From CAZFPA01 sp964520975 (GTDB taxonomy: Bacteria; Bacillota; Negativicutes; Selenomonadales; Selenomonadaceae): a stretch of DNA of 16,825 nt. The notes below the pieces were generated by a model. It had not been told where the DNA came from and did no database searches. It saw only the letters and a list, made by a program, of their open reading frames with translations. Positions 5,736-12,987 of this stretch are shown one piece after another; position 1 is the stretch's first letter, and each line of letters opens with the position of its first letter. The stretch is from NCBI GenBank assembly GCA_964520975.1, contig CAZFPA010000045.1, positions 1-16,825 of the forward strand. Reading direction: 5' to 3'. The position numbers and the translations under genes were made by a program.

Positions 5736-7795
5736 AAACGGCCTCCTGCTGCTCCGACCTTAAGATCCGTAAGCTCCAACGGCGACTCCTGCAGCGTCTC
5801 CTTGAGCTCCGGCACGTATGCCTGAAAATCCTGTACGGCGGAGGGATCAGAAAAGAAAACCCGCAGATTCAGCTTCTGATTTTCATACAGCCGACAGGTG
5901 AGCTCGACCGCGCCAATGTTCTCCGTGAGCACGCAAAGCCGCAGCCACGTTTCCTTCTGCGGCTCACCGCCTTCCTCCGGCTGCTTCTCCTCATCGTAGA
6001 CATGGATATAGGCCGGCAGACTTTTACCGCTATCCCCCATGTAGAGAGGCATCATAAAGCTCATCGAACGCTGCCCTTCTACCTGGGAATTCTCTCCGCC
6101 CATCGAATGCTTGATGGATGAAGTGAATTCAGCCAGCCGCTTACCTGCGGTCTTCAGTTCCCGGCTCTTGAGCTCCTGCAGGGTTGTGAGCTCACAGAGC
6201 TGCATGAACGCCCACAGCTTTGGCAGGCCATCCATCTGCGGCTGATTGGCCGCCTGCTGGACAGCCGCTGGCATATTGTGCTGACAAAGGCGCAGCAGGA
6301 GCTGGAGCTGTTTGGCATCCTTTTCCGTCAGCTGCCCCTGCGTTCCATTGACAAAATTCTGCAACAGGGTGGCATCCTTTTCCGTCAGCGAAGCATCCTT
6401 CAGCAGCAGCGAGGCCAGACTCTTCATCACGTCCATCGTCTGTGACGTATTCTGCAAGGGAACCTCGGCGGCCTGCTGGCTGCCCGGCGCAGCAGACGAA
6501 GGCTGCCCTGCCGCCGGCTGATTGACCGGCTGCTCTGGAGCCTGGGCCGTGGCCCGTGCCGCATTGGCCTGCGCGGCCGGATTACCGGCCGTGGTCGTTC
6601 CCGGTGCAGCAGACTCCGCCTGCGCCGCTGTATTCGCAGTAGTGGCAGTATTTGTATTTGCTGTATTTGCTGTATTCGCGCCATTCGTCGCATTGCTGCC
6701 AGTGCCGGACTGTCCCGGCGCGGCTGCCTGCGGCTGGCCGGCTGTATTCGGAGCAGCCGCCTGCTTCCCAGCGGCCGCCATCGTCTCAGCCGTATTCCCC
6801 GACTGCCCGCCTGGTACCGCCTGCCCGGCAGGCCTCTCAGCGGTCTGACCGCCAGCCGGTGTCTGCCCGGCCGCGGCCGACTGACCGGTCGTCGGCTGCG
6901 ACGCGTTCCCGGTAGCTGCGTTCCCGGTGGCTGCCGGTGACGAACTGCCAGCAGTTCCGGCCGGCTGTCCAGCCTGTGATGTGCTGCCTGTCGACTGCGC
7001 TGTATTGCCCGCGGTTTCCGAGGCGGCATTGCCCGTCGGCAGTCCCGTATTGGCCGCCATATTTGCCGTTGTTCCCTTTCCCTGTGCAGCCGCCGACGAC
7101 TCTGATCCGGCCGTGCCGGCAGCACTGCTCCCGGCTGCCGCCGGCATGAAGTACTGCATGAGCTGCTTTAAAAATCCCAGTGACTCAGACTGCGTGGAAT
7201 TCAATGAAGTCCCCGCTCCGGCACTGCCGGCCATCTGCCCCATAAGAAGCTGCAGTGCCGCCGGCAGATCCTCAGCGGATTTCGTATCCAGCAGCTGAAA
7301 GGCCAGTTTATTGAGGAGTACGGGCTCCAGCGAATTTCCATCTCCCGCATAACTCTTGATATTCTGCAACAATGCCTGCAGGGAATCGCTGAGCTCTCCC
7401 ATTGCACCGTTTTCCGACAGTGTCCCCATCTGCGACAAAAGACGGGAAAGCGTCGTGAGCTGCTCCATGGAAAAGCGCTGGCTCTCCATAGTGCTCCCGA
7501 GCCCCTCAGCCAGCGTAGCGTCCAGCGAAAAAGCGCTGGACAGCACATTCTGCACCAGCTTCTGTACCTGCTGTGGAATCTCTTCCGCTGTCATATTTTC
7601 ATTTGTAGAAATCTTGGCGAGGACTCCCGCCATATCCGCAATCGAATTCCGAATGGTTACATTGGTCTGCGGTGCAAACGGCGAGCTTGACGAACCGCCG
7701 TCACGCCGGGTGACCGCACCTGTATTGCCTGCGGACTGCGGCCGTTGCAGCGGCTTGACCGCAGGCATTGAAGCCGCATTGGCCTCCATTGCCAT
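5732..7795 (-). CDS. FliK-like protein with long low-complexity linker (YlqG type)
   Basis: The 687-residue protein has three parts. Residues 1 to ~220 are Leu/Ser/Gln-rich and probably helical. Residues ~220-445 are almost entirely Ala, Gly, Thr, Gln, Ser, Pro and Asn, with short internal repeats such as AATGN and ANT. Residues ~450-687 form a folded C-terminal part ending in TWLRLCVLTENIGAVELTC and LNLRVFFSDPS. That part resembles the FliK hook-length-control C-terminal domain, which in flagella contacts FlhB-C to switch export specificity. Position between rnhB and the free flhB domain matches B. subtilis ylqG. The family call rests on the C-terminus plus synteny. The ATG at 7795 is supported by GGAGGTGAT (7808-7800), which lies in the end of rnhB. 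No signal peptide or membrane segment is seen. Confidence 0.75.
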   Translation of the reverse strand: MAMEANAASMPAVKPLQRPQSAGNTGAVTRRDGGSSSSPFAPQTNVTIRNSIADMAGVLAKISTNENMTAEEIPQQVQKLVQNVLSSAFSLDATLAEGLGSTMESQRFSMEQLTTLSRLLSQMGTLSENGAMGELSDSLQALLQNIKSYAGDGNSLEPVLLNKLAFQLLDTKSAEDLPAALQLLMGQMAGSAGAGTSLNSTQSESLGFLKQLMQYFMPAAAGSSAAGTAGSESSAAAQGKGTTANMAANTGLPTGNAASETAGNTAQSTGSTSQAGQPAGTAGSSSPAATGNAATGNASQPTTGQSAAAGQTPAGGQTAERPAGQAVPGGQSGNTAETMAAAGKQAAAPNTAGQPQAAAPGQSGTGSNATNGANTANTANTNTATTANTAAQAESAAPGTTTAGNPAAQANAARATAQAPEQPVNQPAAGQPSSAAPGSQQAAEVPLQNTSQTMDVMKSLASLLLKDASLTEKDATLLQNFVNGTQGQLTEKDAKQLQLLLRLCQHNMPAAVQQAANQPQMDGLPKLWAFMQLCELTTLQELKSRELKTAGKRLAEFTSSIKHSMGGENSQVEGQRSMSFMMPLYMGDSGKSLPAYIHVYDEEKQPEEGGEPQKETWLRLCVLTENIGAVELTCRLYENQKLNLRVFFSDPSAVQDFQAYVPELKETLQESPLELTDLKVGAAGGRL
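6653..6679. repeat. 9-nt tandem repeat inside the fliK-like linker
   Basis: Three head-to-tail 9-mers (TGTATTTGC, TGTATTTGC, TGTATTCGC on the plus strand) encode repeated Ala-Asn-Thr on the minus strand. A second, 15-nt tandem pair (6903-6917 and 6918-6932) encodes a repeated ATGNA. Unit lengths are multiples of three, so copy-number change would keep the frame. Confidence 0.8.
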
Positions 7796-7801
7796 AGAAA
7801 A

Positions 7802-8581
7802 TCACCTCCGTGCTGTATCTGTCACCAGAGAATGCACTGGCTCAAAGGACCGCCGATGAATCGGGCAGGGCCCGTATTCCCGCAGTGCAGCAACGTGCTG
7901 CGCCGTCCCATAGCCTTTGTGCTGTGCAAAGCCATACTGTGGATAGAGCTTGTCGTATTCATCCATGAGACGGTCCCTTCTGACCTTGGCGACGATAGAG
8001 GCCGCCGCGATCGATGCGGATTTCGCATCCCCCTTGATCATCGAAAGCGACGGCATCGGCAGCCGATCGAGGTGTACAGCATCAATGAGAACCTGCTGCG
8101 GCTGCGGGTCCAGCGCAAATACCGCGTCGTACATGCCATTGATCGTCGCCTGATAGATATTGATACGATCAATGGTTTTCTCATCGACGAATACATGCTG
8201 CACAGCCACCGCTTTTGCAAGAATCTCCTCGTAGAGCTCATCGCGAACCTTGGCCGACAGCTTTTTCGAATCATTGATTTTAGGAAGGAACAGCCCCATC
8301 GGCAGAATCACCGCTGCCACCGAAACCGGCCCGGCCAACGGTCCCCGCCCCGCCTCATCCACACCGGCAACGAGCGATGCGCCCCGGTCACGGGCCTGAT
8401 ACTCATAGGTATACAAAGCCTCGACCCGCTGGCGTTCTGCCTGCTGACGCTCCCAGCGCCGTACAATCCGCCCGACCGCGGCCCGGGAATCCTCCCGGCA
8501 AGCCGCCAAAAGATCGGGTGTCACAGGTCCGTCAGCAAAAAGCTTCTCTATTCCTTTTATCGTCATGTCCTGTATTTCCAT
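7802..8581 (-). CDS. rnhB: Ribonuclease HII
   Basis: RNase HII cuts the RNA strand of RNA-DNA hybrids and removes single ribonucleotides from DNA. The 259-residue protein has the catalytic D75 and E76 in GVDEAGRGPLAGP, D167 in VLIDAV and D185 in KGDAKSASIAAASI, which is the complete DEDD set. The last ~60 residues include YDKLYPQYGFAQHKGYGT, typical of the family. An N-terminal extension of about 70 residues before the catalytic core resembles that of Bacillus-type RNase HII. The ATG at 8581 shares its A with the rbgA stop codon TAA, implying translational coupling. The stop lies 6 nt upstream of the fliK-like start. Confidence 0.96.
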   Translation of the reverse strand: MEIQDMTIKGIEKLFADGPVTPDLLAACREDSRAAVGRIVRRWERQQAERQRVEALYTYEYQARDRGASLVAGVDEAGRGPLAGPVSVAAVILPMGLFLPKINDSKKLSAKVRDELYEEILAKAVAVQHVFVDEKTIDRINIYQATINGMYDAVFALDPQPQQVLIDAVHLDRLPMPSLSMIKGDAKSASIAAASIVAKVRRDRLMDEYDKLYPQYGFAQHKGYGTAQHVAALREYGPCPIHRRSFEPVHSLVTDTARR

Positions 8582-9468
8582 TAAATTTCACCTGCTGCCG
8601 GCGTATCCAGACTCACCAGCCCGAGCTTTCCTGCCCGGAACTCATTCATCACGATATGCTGCGCCTTTTCCATATCAATGATGCCACCCTTGAGCAGGCA
8701 GCCCCGCTTACGGCCGATTGCCTCCAGCAGTTCACGTGGTTCCTCCGGCAGTTCCTCCTTGAGTTTATACCGCTCCCGTATACGTTCCGGGTATTCGCGG
8801 CGCATCGTATCCAGAAACACCTCGACGACCTTTTCCATATCATAGGATTCATCGCTGATTGCTCCGGTAAACGCAAGCTTCAGGCCAACGGTCATATCCT
8901 CGAATTTCGGCCACAATATACCCGGTGTATCCAGCAGATCGAGGCTGCTGCCGATCTTGATCCACTGCTTGGCCCGCGTGACCCCAGGCTTGTCCGCCGC
9001 CTTGGCCTTGACTGCTCCCGCCAGGCGATTAATCAGCGAGGACTTGCCGACATTCGGAATTCCGAGGATCATCACCCGTGCCGCCCGGGCCTTCGCCCCA
9101 TGGCTTACAAATTTTTCAGTTTTCGCCCGTGCCAGATCCTCCGTCTGACGCACGAGCTGCTTCATGCCCTTGCCGGACATGGAATCAATGGCGACTGCGG
9201 GGATTCCGGCCGCCCGGAAATGCTCCAGCCAGCGCTTCGTAACCGCCGCATCCGCTAGATCTGACTTGTTCAGCGCCACGAGGCGCGGTTTGCCCGCGGT
9301 AAGCTCCTGCAGCATAGGATTCGCACTGCTGTAGGGAATCCGGGCATCCAGCAGCTCAATGACCACATCCACAAGCTTCAGGTTTTCCGTTATGATACGA
9401 CGGGCCTTGACCATGTGGCCTGGGAACCAGTTCAGAGTTGGCAGTTCATTTTTATCGATATCAATCAT
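8581..9468 (-). CDS. rbgA: Ribosome biogenesis GTPase RbgA (YlqF)
   Basis: RbgA is an essential GTPase acting late in 50S subunit assembly. The 295-residue protein has the circularly permuted GTPase order: G4 NKSD (67-70) comes first, followed by G1 GIPNVGKS (136-143), the G2 region PGVT (161-164) and G3 DTPG (180-183). The opening NWFPGHMVKARR is diagnostic of YlqF, and the C-terminal ~100 residues are the family's helical RNA-binding domain. I start at ATG 9468 (MIDIDKNELP). A further ATG at 9501 would add 11 residues (MSYKKWRNLHI) that contain the Shine-Dalgarno GGAGGA and are not family-like. It is the first gene of the long operon. Confidence 0.95.
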   Translation of the reverse strand: MIDIDKNELPTLNWFPGHMVKARRIITENLKLVDVVIELLDARIPYSSANPMLQELTAGKPRLVALNKSDLADAAVTKRWLEHFRAAGIPAVAIDSMSGKGMKQLVRQTEDLARAKTEKFVSHGAKARAARVMILGIPNVGKSSLINRLAGAVKAKAADKPGVTRAKQWIKIGSSLDLLDTPGILWPKFEDMTVGLKLAFTGAISDESYDMEKVVEVFLDTMRREYPERIRERYKLKEELPEEPRELLEAIGRKRGCLLKGGIIDMEKAQHIVMNEFRAGKLGLVSLDTPAAGEI

Positions 9469-9508
9469 TATATGTAAATTCCTCCATTTTTTGTAAGACA
9501 CCTTTCAT
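9461..9508 (-). other. Possible 15-aa upstream ORF before rbgA
   Basis: An ATG at 9508 opens a 15-codon frame in another register. It runs through the rbgA Shine-Dalgarno sequence and stops (TGA, 9463-9461) just past the rbgA start codon. It may be chance. If translated, it would couple to rbgA initiation. Confidence 0.15.
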
Positions 9509-9577
9509 GGAACACTGTTTAAATATATTCGACGCCTTTTAATAATTCCCTTTAAACGGGACTTCCAGCTATTTCCC

Positions 9578-9606
9578 AATACACAACCCGGAAAATATGC
9601 TATAAT
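9578..9606 (+). promoter_or_regulatory. Extended -10 promoter of the CNNM/CBS gene
   Basis: The -10 TATAAT (9601-9606) is preceded by TGC, giving the extended TGnTATAAT form, which tolerates a poor -35. A hexamer AATACA (9578-9583) is present at 17-nt spacing. It lies in the AT-rich divergent gap between rbgA and this gene. Confidence 0.7.
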
Positions 9607-9622
9607 ATGTTATTAATATACT

Positions 9623-9661
9623 ATGAATCAAGGAAAAAGGATGTGGATATTTCTTGGATAA
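9623..9661 (+). other. Possible 12-aa leader ORF before the CNNM/CBS gene
   Basis: An ATG at 9623 opens a 12-codon frame (MNQGKRMWIFLG) ending in TAA at 9659-9661, which overlaps the TTG start of the downstream gene by eight bases. Such an overlap could couple translation, but the peptide is not recognisable and may be chance. Confidence 0.2.
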
Positions 9662-10988
9662 TCCCAAGGCGGGCCTATTGCTCGTAATGATTTTGTTTTT
9701 TATTTTGGCCGACGGCTTCTTTGCTCTCGCAGAAACAGCCCTGACCGAAAGCCATAAAAGCCGGCTGGAAAAGCTGGCGGATGATGGCAATGCCGACGCG
9801 GAAAATGCCCTGCACCTCATGGAGGCACCAGAAAAGATTCTGTCCGTCGTCCAGATTGGCATCACCTTCATGAGCATTCTGCTCGGCAGCTGTGCCGGAG
9901 CTCTCGCGGCTCCCCGCGCCGCGGAGCTGCTCTCCTTCCTTCCCTTTGCTGACAGCATCGCACTGGCCGGCAGCATTATCATCATCACCTATCTCACACT
10001 GCTGTTCAGTGAGTTCCTGCCCAAGCGCATTGCGCTGCAGAATCCGGAAAAATTCCTCATGCGCTCCCAGTACACGCTGCAGCGCCTGGAGCTTTTGACC
10101 CGCCCGTTCGTGGCAATGCTGTCAAGCTCTGCCAACCTGGTGCTGCTCATGATCGGCGTCAATCCGCAGGTAGACGATGCCGTTACCGAGGATGAGGTCA
10201 AAGACCTCATCGAACAGGGAACCGAGGAAGGCACCTTTGAGAAAACCGAACAGGACATGGTTGACCGCATCTTCCATCTCAGCGATCAGACGGCCTATGC
10301 ACTCATGACACCGCGAACCCAGATGTTCTGGCTGGACCTCGAGGATGATCTCGCACACAACCTGCAGCTCGTCAAGGCCAATCCGGATACCGTCTTCCCC
10401 GTAGGCCGCGACAGCCTCGATGATTTCTGCGGCATCCTCTATGCCAAGGATCTGCTGAATGCCGCGATTTCCAATGAATCCATGGATCTTGCCGCCTATA
10501 TCCGCAAGCCCATGTTCATTCCCCGCTCCATGGAATCCTTCCGCGTACTCGAGAAGTTCCGCGAAACAGGCATCCATGAGTGCATCGTACTTGATGAATA
10601 CGGCGGCGTCATCGGCTTTTTGACGCTGGGAGACATCATCGGCGAGATCATCGGTGATACCGTAAGCAGCAGCGAACCTGACCCGATCCAGATCACGCCA
10701 CGCGATGAAAATTCCTGGTATATCGACGGGCTCTATTCCATCGATGACTTCAAGGAAAAATTTGATATCGATGAACTGCCGGATGAGGAGCATGACCAGT
10801 ATCAGACGATGGGCGGCTTCCTCACCTCGTATTTTGGCTATATCCCAAAGACAGCGGAAAAATGCAGCTGGAACAATTTCACCTTTGAAATCGTGGACAT
10901 GGACCGCGCCCGCATCGACAAGATCCTGGTAACCCGTACCAGTGAACCAGCCGAAGCGTCAGCCCCGACTCCCGAAAACGAGCACTGA
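9654..10988 (+). CDS. CNNM/HlyC-CorC family membrane protein with CBS domains
   Basis: This is a 444-residue member of the DUF21 (CNNM)-CBS-CorC family, often annotated as hemolysin and linked in some members to magnesium or cobalt efflux. Residues ~5-170 form the membrane domain, with hydrophobic segments near 6-26, 62-82, 102-120 and 145-168, and the conserved AETAL and FSEFLPKRIAL stretches. A CBS pair spans ~205-335 (MTPRTQM; ECIVLDEYGGVIGFLTLGD). The CorC/HlyC C-terminal domain is ~350-428. The acidic linker and C-terminal tail are variable. The start is TTG 9654, because no in-frame ATG or GTG lies between the promoter and this codon; AAGGAT is about 12 bases upstream, which is weak. 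It is monocistronic, with its own promoter and terminator. Confidence 0.92.
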   Translation: MDNPKAGLLLVMILFFILADGFFALAETALTESHKSRLEKLADDGNADAENALHLMEAPEKILSVVQIGITFMSILLGSCAGALAAPRAAELLSFLPFADSIALAGSIIIITYLTLLFSEFLPKRIALQNPEKFLMRSQYTLQRLELLTRPFVAMLSSSANLVLLMIGVNPQVDDAVTEDEVKDLIEQGTEEGTFEKTEQDMVDRIFHLSDQTAYALMTPRTQMFWLDLEDDLAHNLQLVKANPDTVFPVGRDSLDDFCGILYAKDLLNAAISNESMDLAAYIRKPMFIPRSMESFRVLEKFRETGIHECIVLDEYGGVIGFLTLGDIIGEIIGDTVSSSEPDPIQITPRDENSWYIDGLYSIDDFKEKFDIDELPDEEHDQYQTMGGFLTSYFGYIPKTAEKCSWNNFTFEIVDMDRARIDKILVTRTSEPAEASAPTPENEH

Positions 10989-11001
10989 CCAAAACAAAAC
11001 A

Positions 11002-11050
11002 AACGCCCTGGCCGGCTTCCACTACCGAAGCCTTCCAGGGCGTTATTTTT
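11002..11050 (+). terminator. Strong Rho-independent terminator
   Basis: AACGCCCTGG (11002-11011) pairs with CCAGGGCGTT (11035-11044). Within it GGCTTC (11014-11019) pairs with GAAGCC (11027-11032), leaving a two-by-two internal bulge and a seven-base loop. It is followed by ATTTTT. It ends the CNNM/CBS transcript. The minus-strand flank is T-rich (GTTTTGTTTTGG), so it may also stop the convergent comFB transcript. Confidence 0.9.
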
Positions 11051-11109
11051 CTCTCGCACACCGCCTGAAGAAACAGCGGCAAGTTTCGTACGAGTCAGAT
11101 TTTCCGGAT

Positions 11110-11379
11110 TCATTTCTTGTGCCGGGGATTTTGCGCCACGACCTTGACCGCCTTGGCAATCTCCTGAATGATCATTGCACCCTCCTGGCTGTCATAGGCA
11201 TCCAGCCGCGTATAGATATCGCCCATATTCGAATTTACGTAACGGGGCGGCAGGTGATTCAGCGCCAGCACCACAATGTCCCGGCGACATTCATTACATT
11301 GACAGCACTCCGGAAATTGCCGCAACACCTCGTCCAAGTGATCCTTCACAAAGGTCTCCATATTGTTTTTGACATCCAT
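11110..11379 (-). CDS. comFB: ComFB family protein
   Basis: This 89-residue cytoplasmic protein matches the late-competence ComFB family: an N-terminal helix (NNMETFVKDHLDEVL), a cysteine cluster C25-C26-C28-C31 followed by DIVVLALNHLPPRYV (34-48), and a helical C-terminus. In B. subtilis the gene lies in the comF operon without a clear role. Cyanobacterial ComFB-type proteins have been reported to bind cyclic dinucleotides, so a signalling role is possible here. The cysteines suggest zinc binding, which is inference. The ATG at 11379 has AGGGGG eight bases upstream. It is monocistronic with its own promoter; comFA and comFC are not adjacent. Confidence 0.88.
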   Translation of the reverse strand: MDVKNNMETFVKDHLDEVLRQFPECCQCNECRRDIVVLALNHLPPRYVNSNMGDIYTRLDAYDSQEGAMIIQEIAKAVKVVAQNPRHKK

Positions 11380-11420
11380 AAAAACAGCCCCCTGCCATCC
11401 CGTATCATTTTGCTCTATCC

Positions 11421-11450
11421 ATTATAACGCTATTGTTCAAAGTTTCGCAA
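11421..11450 (-). promoter_or_regulatory. Promoter of comFB
   Basis: On the minus strand a -35 TTGCGA (11450-11445) is separated by 18 nt from a perfect -10 TATAAT (11426-11421). It lies between the ABC permease stop (11492) and comFB. I see no strong terminator after the permease gene, so some read-through from that operon into comFB is possible. Confidence 0.65.
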
Positions 11451-11491
11451 CGCAAAATTATTTTCCATAAAAACCAGTCAAACGCATCGGT

Positions 11492-12235
11492 TTATTTATG
11501 CTGCCAGCGACAGGCCGACTGTTCAATGAGATCGATGATACCAAACAGCAGCAGCCCCATCAGGCTCAGAACCACAATGCCGGAATACATCTCAAGATAA
11601 TTGACCCGCATCCAGGCATCCATGATAAAATAGCCCATACCGTATTTCGTGCCAAAGGTCTCTGTAAAGAACAGCACCGATATAGCCGTTGCCAGGGCAA
11701 CCCGGATAGCTGTAATGAATTTAGGCAGCGCCGCCGGCCACAGTACCTCGCGGAAAACAGCCCAAAAGGATGCGCCGAGCGAATAGAGCGGATAGCAGGT
11801 CTCCGTCGGAATCGAACGGACGCCATCCCGTACCGCCACCACGACCTGAAAGACGATGATGAGAAAAATCATCAGGATCTTCGAGGCTTCCCCCACCCCG
11901 CAGAGCAGCATGAGGATTGGCAGCAGCGCAATCTTCGGTACCGGATACGTGAGATAGACCAGTGGTGCGAGGAATCGGTCCGTCCGCGGAAAATACCCCA
12001 TGAATACCCCCAGCGGCAAGCCGACAATAACGGCGAGCAAAAGGCCCGCCGCAATGCGCCATAGACTATAGAGCCCATGAATCGCAATATATTTCACAAA
12101 GATATCCAAAAGATTTTCCAGCACCAGCACCGGCGACGGCACTATCGGCAAAGCCGTAAAAAACGCGGCGGCCCACCAGACCAGGAAGAGCACCCCGGCC
12201 GCGATGGCATACCATACAGTCACGCATTTTCCCAT
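11492..12235 (-). CDS. ABC transporter permease, NitT/TauT (SsuC-like) type
   Basis: This is a 247-residue inner-membrane permease of the binding-protein-dependent transport superfamily. Hydrophobic segments are visible near 5-27, 57-80, 98-113, 118-137, 175-190 and 218-240. The cytoplasmic EAA loop that docks on the ATPase is recognisable around 151-173 (SLGASFWAVFREVLWPAALP). The pattern is that of the nitrate/sulfonate/taurine group, but the substrate cannot be deduced. The ATG at 12235 lies 16 nt inside the end of the ATPase gene, so the two are translationally coupled. It is the last gene of the NYN-to-permease operon. Confidence 0.92.
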   Translation of the reverse strand: MGKCVTVWYAIAAGVLFLVWWAAAFFTALPIVPSPVLVLENLLDIFVKYIAIHGLYSLWRIAAGLLLAVIVGLPLGVFMGYFPRTDRFLAPLVYLTYPVPKIALLPILMLLCGVGEASKILMIFLIIVFQVVVAVRDGVRSIPTETCYPLYSLGASFWAVFREVLWPAALPKFITAIRVALATAISVLFFTETFGTKYGMGYFIMDAWMRVNYLEMYSGIVVLSLMGLLLFGIIDLIEQSACRWQHK

Positions 12236-12987
12236 GATTTATCCCAGTCCTTCTTGATCAGATTCCGCAGGCGGAGCCCCATAGCAAAGAATTCCGGCTG
12301 CTGACGGATATCACGCCCGCCAAACAGTGGATTTTCAATGATTTCGCTCACGCGCCCGGGATTGGCTGCCAAAATCACAATGCGCTGTCCCAGATAAAGG
12401 GCCTCCTCCACGTAATGCGTGACCAGGATTGTCGACACCGCATATTTCTGCCAAAGATCGAGGAATACATCCTGCATCTCCTCACGCGTAATGGCATCAA
12501 GCGCGGAAAACGGCTCATCCATGAGCAGCACATCCGGCCGCAGGATAAAAGAGCGGGCCAGCGCCGCCCGCTGCTGCTGTCCGCCACTCAGTTCCCGTGG
12601 ATAGCGGTTTCCCAAGCCCTCCAGCCCCAACCGGCGCATGACCTCCTGCAGTGCATTGCGGTCAACCGGCTCGGCTGGCTTTTTTATTTTCAGACCCAGA
12701 CAGATATTGTCATAGACATTTTTCCAGGGAAGCAGCCCGTAGTTCTGCGGCATAAAGCCAATCGTCTGCTCGCGGGGATTGACCGGTTCGCCATTGAGGC
12801 GCACCGTCCCGCTGCAGCCCGAAAGGAGTCCGGCCGCAGCCTTCAGCAGAGTAGACTTGCCACAACCGGAGGGACCGATGACCGCACAGGTCCCCCCGGA
12901 GGGAACCGTCAGGCTCACATCCGCCAATGCGGTGTACGTTTCCTGCGCCGACGCATAGCGGACAGTCAGATTTTCGATTTCAATCAT
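12220..12987 (-). CDS. ABC transporter ATP-binding protein, NitT/TauT (SsuB/TauB-like)
   Basis: The 255-residue ATPase powers the importer encoded on either side. Walker A GPSGCGKST is at 38-46, the Q-loop glutamine is Q81 in PQNYGLLPW, the signature LSGGQ is at 133-137, Walker B LLMDEP has D157 and catalytic E158, and the switch histidine is H191. The GLLPW stretch after the Q-loop is common in the nitrate/taurine/sulfonate subfamily. The last ~40 residues form a short helical extension. The start ATG overlaps the stop of the substrate-binding protein gene (ATGA), and the end overlaps the permease gene, giving balanced translation of the three parts. Confidence 0.95.
   Translation of the reverse strand: MIEIENLTVRYASAQETYTALADVSLTVPSGGTCAVIGPSGCGKSTLLKAAAGLLSGCSGTVRLNGEPVNPREQTIGFMPQNYGLLPWKNVYDNICLGLKIKKPAEPVDRNALQEVMRRLGLEGLGNRYPRELSGGQQQRAALARSFILRPDVLLMDEPFSALDAITREEMQDVFLDLWQKYAVSTILVTHYVEEALYLGQRIVILAANPGRVSEIIENPLFGGRDIRQQPEFFAMGLRLRNLIKKDWDKSWENA

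Noticed and set aside
6427..7125. A 232-aa Arg/Pro-rich minus-strand ORF and several plus-strand Ala/Cys-rich ORFs at 6300-7300
   Set aside because: They are shadows of the GC-rich low-complexity linker of the fliK-like gene, with no family match and no ribosome binding site.
9466..9495. TTACAA-N18-TATAAT promoter-like match over the rbgA start codon
   Set aside because: Transcription would begin inside the coding sequence and lose the start codon; probably chance in an AT-rich gap.
9469..9501. Longer rbgA start giving MSYKKWRNLHI
   Set aside because: The added codons contain the GGAGGA ribosome-binding site for the ATG at 9468, and the extra residues are not seen in the family.
11450..11491. 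Possible terminator after the ABC permease (AACC and GGTT followed by TTTTAT on the minus strand)
   Set aside because: Only about four consecutive pairs can form, too weak to call.
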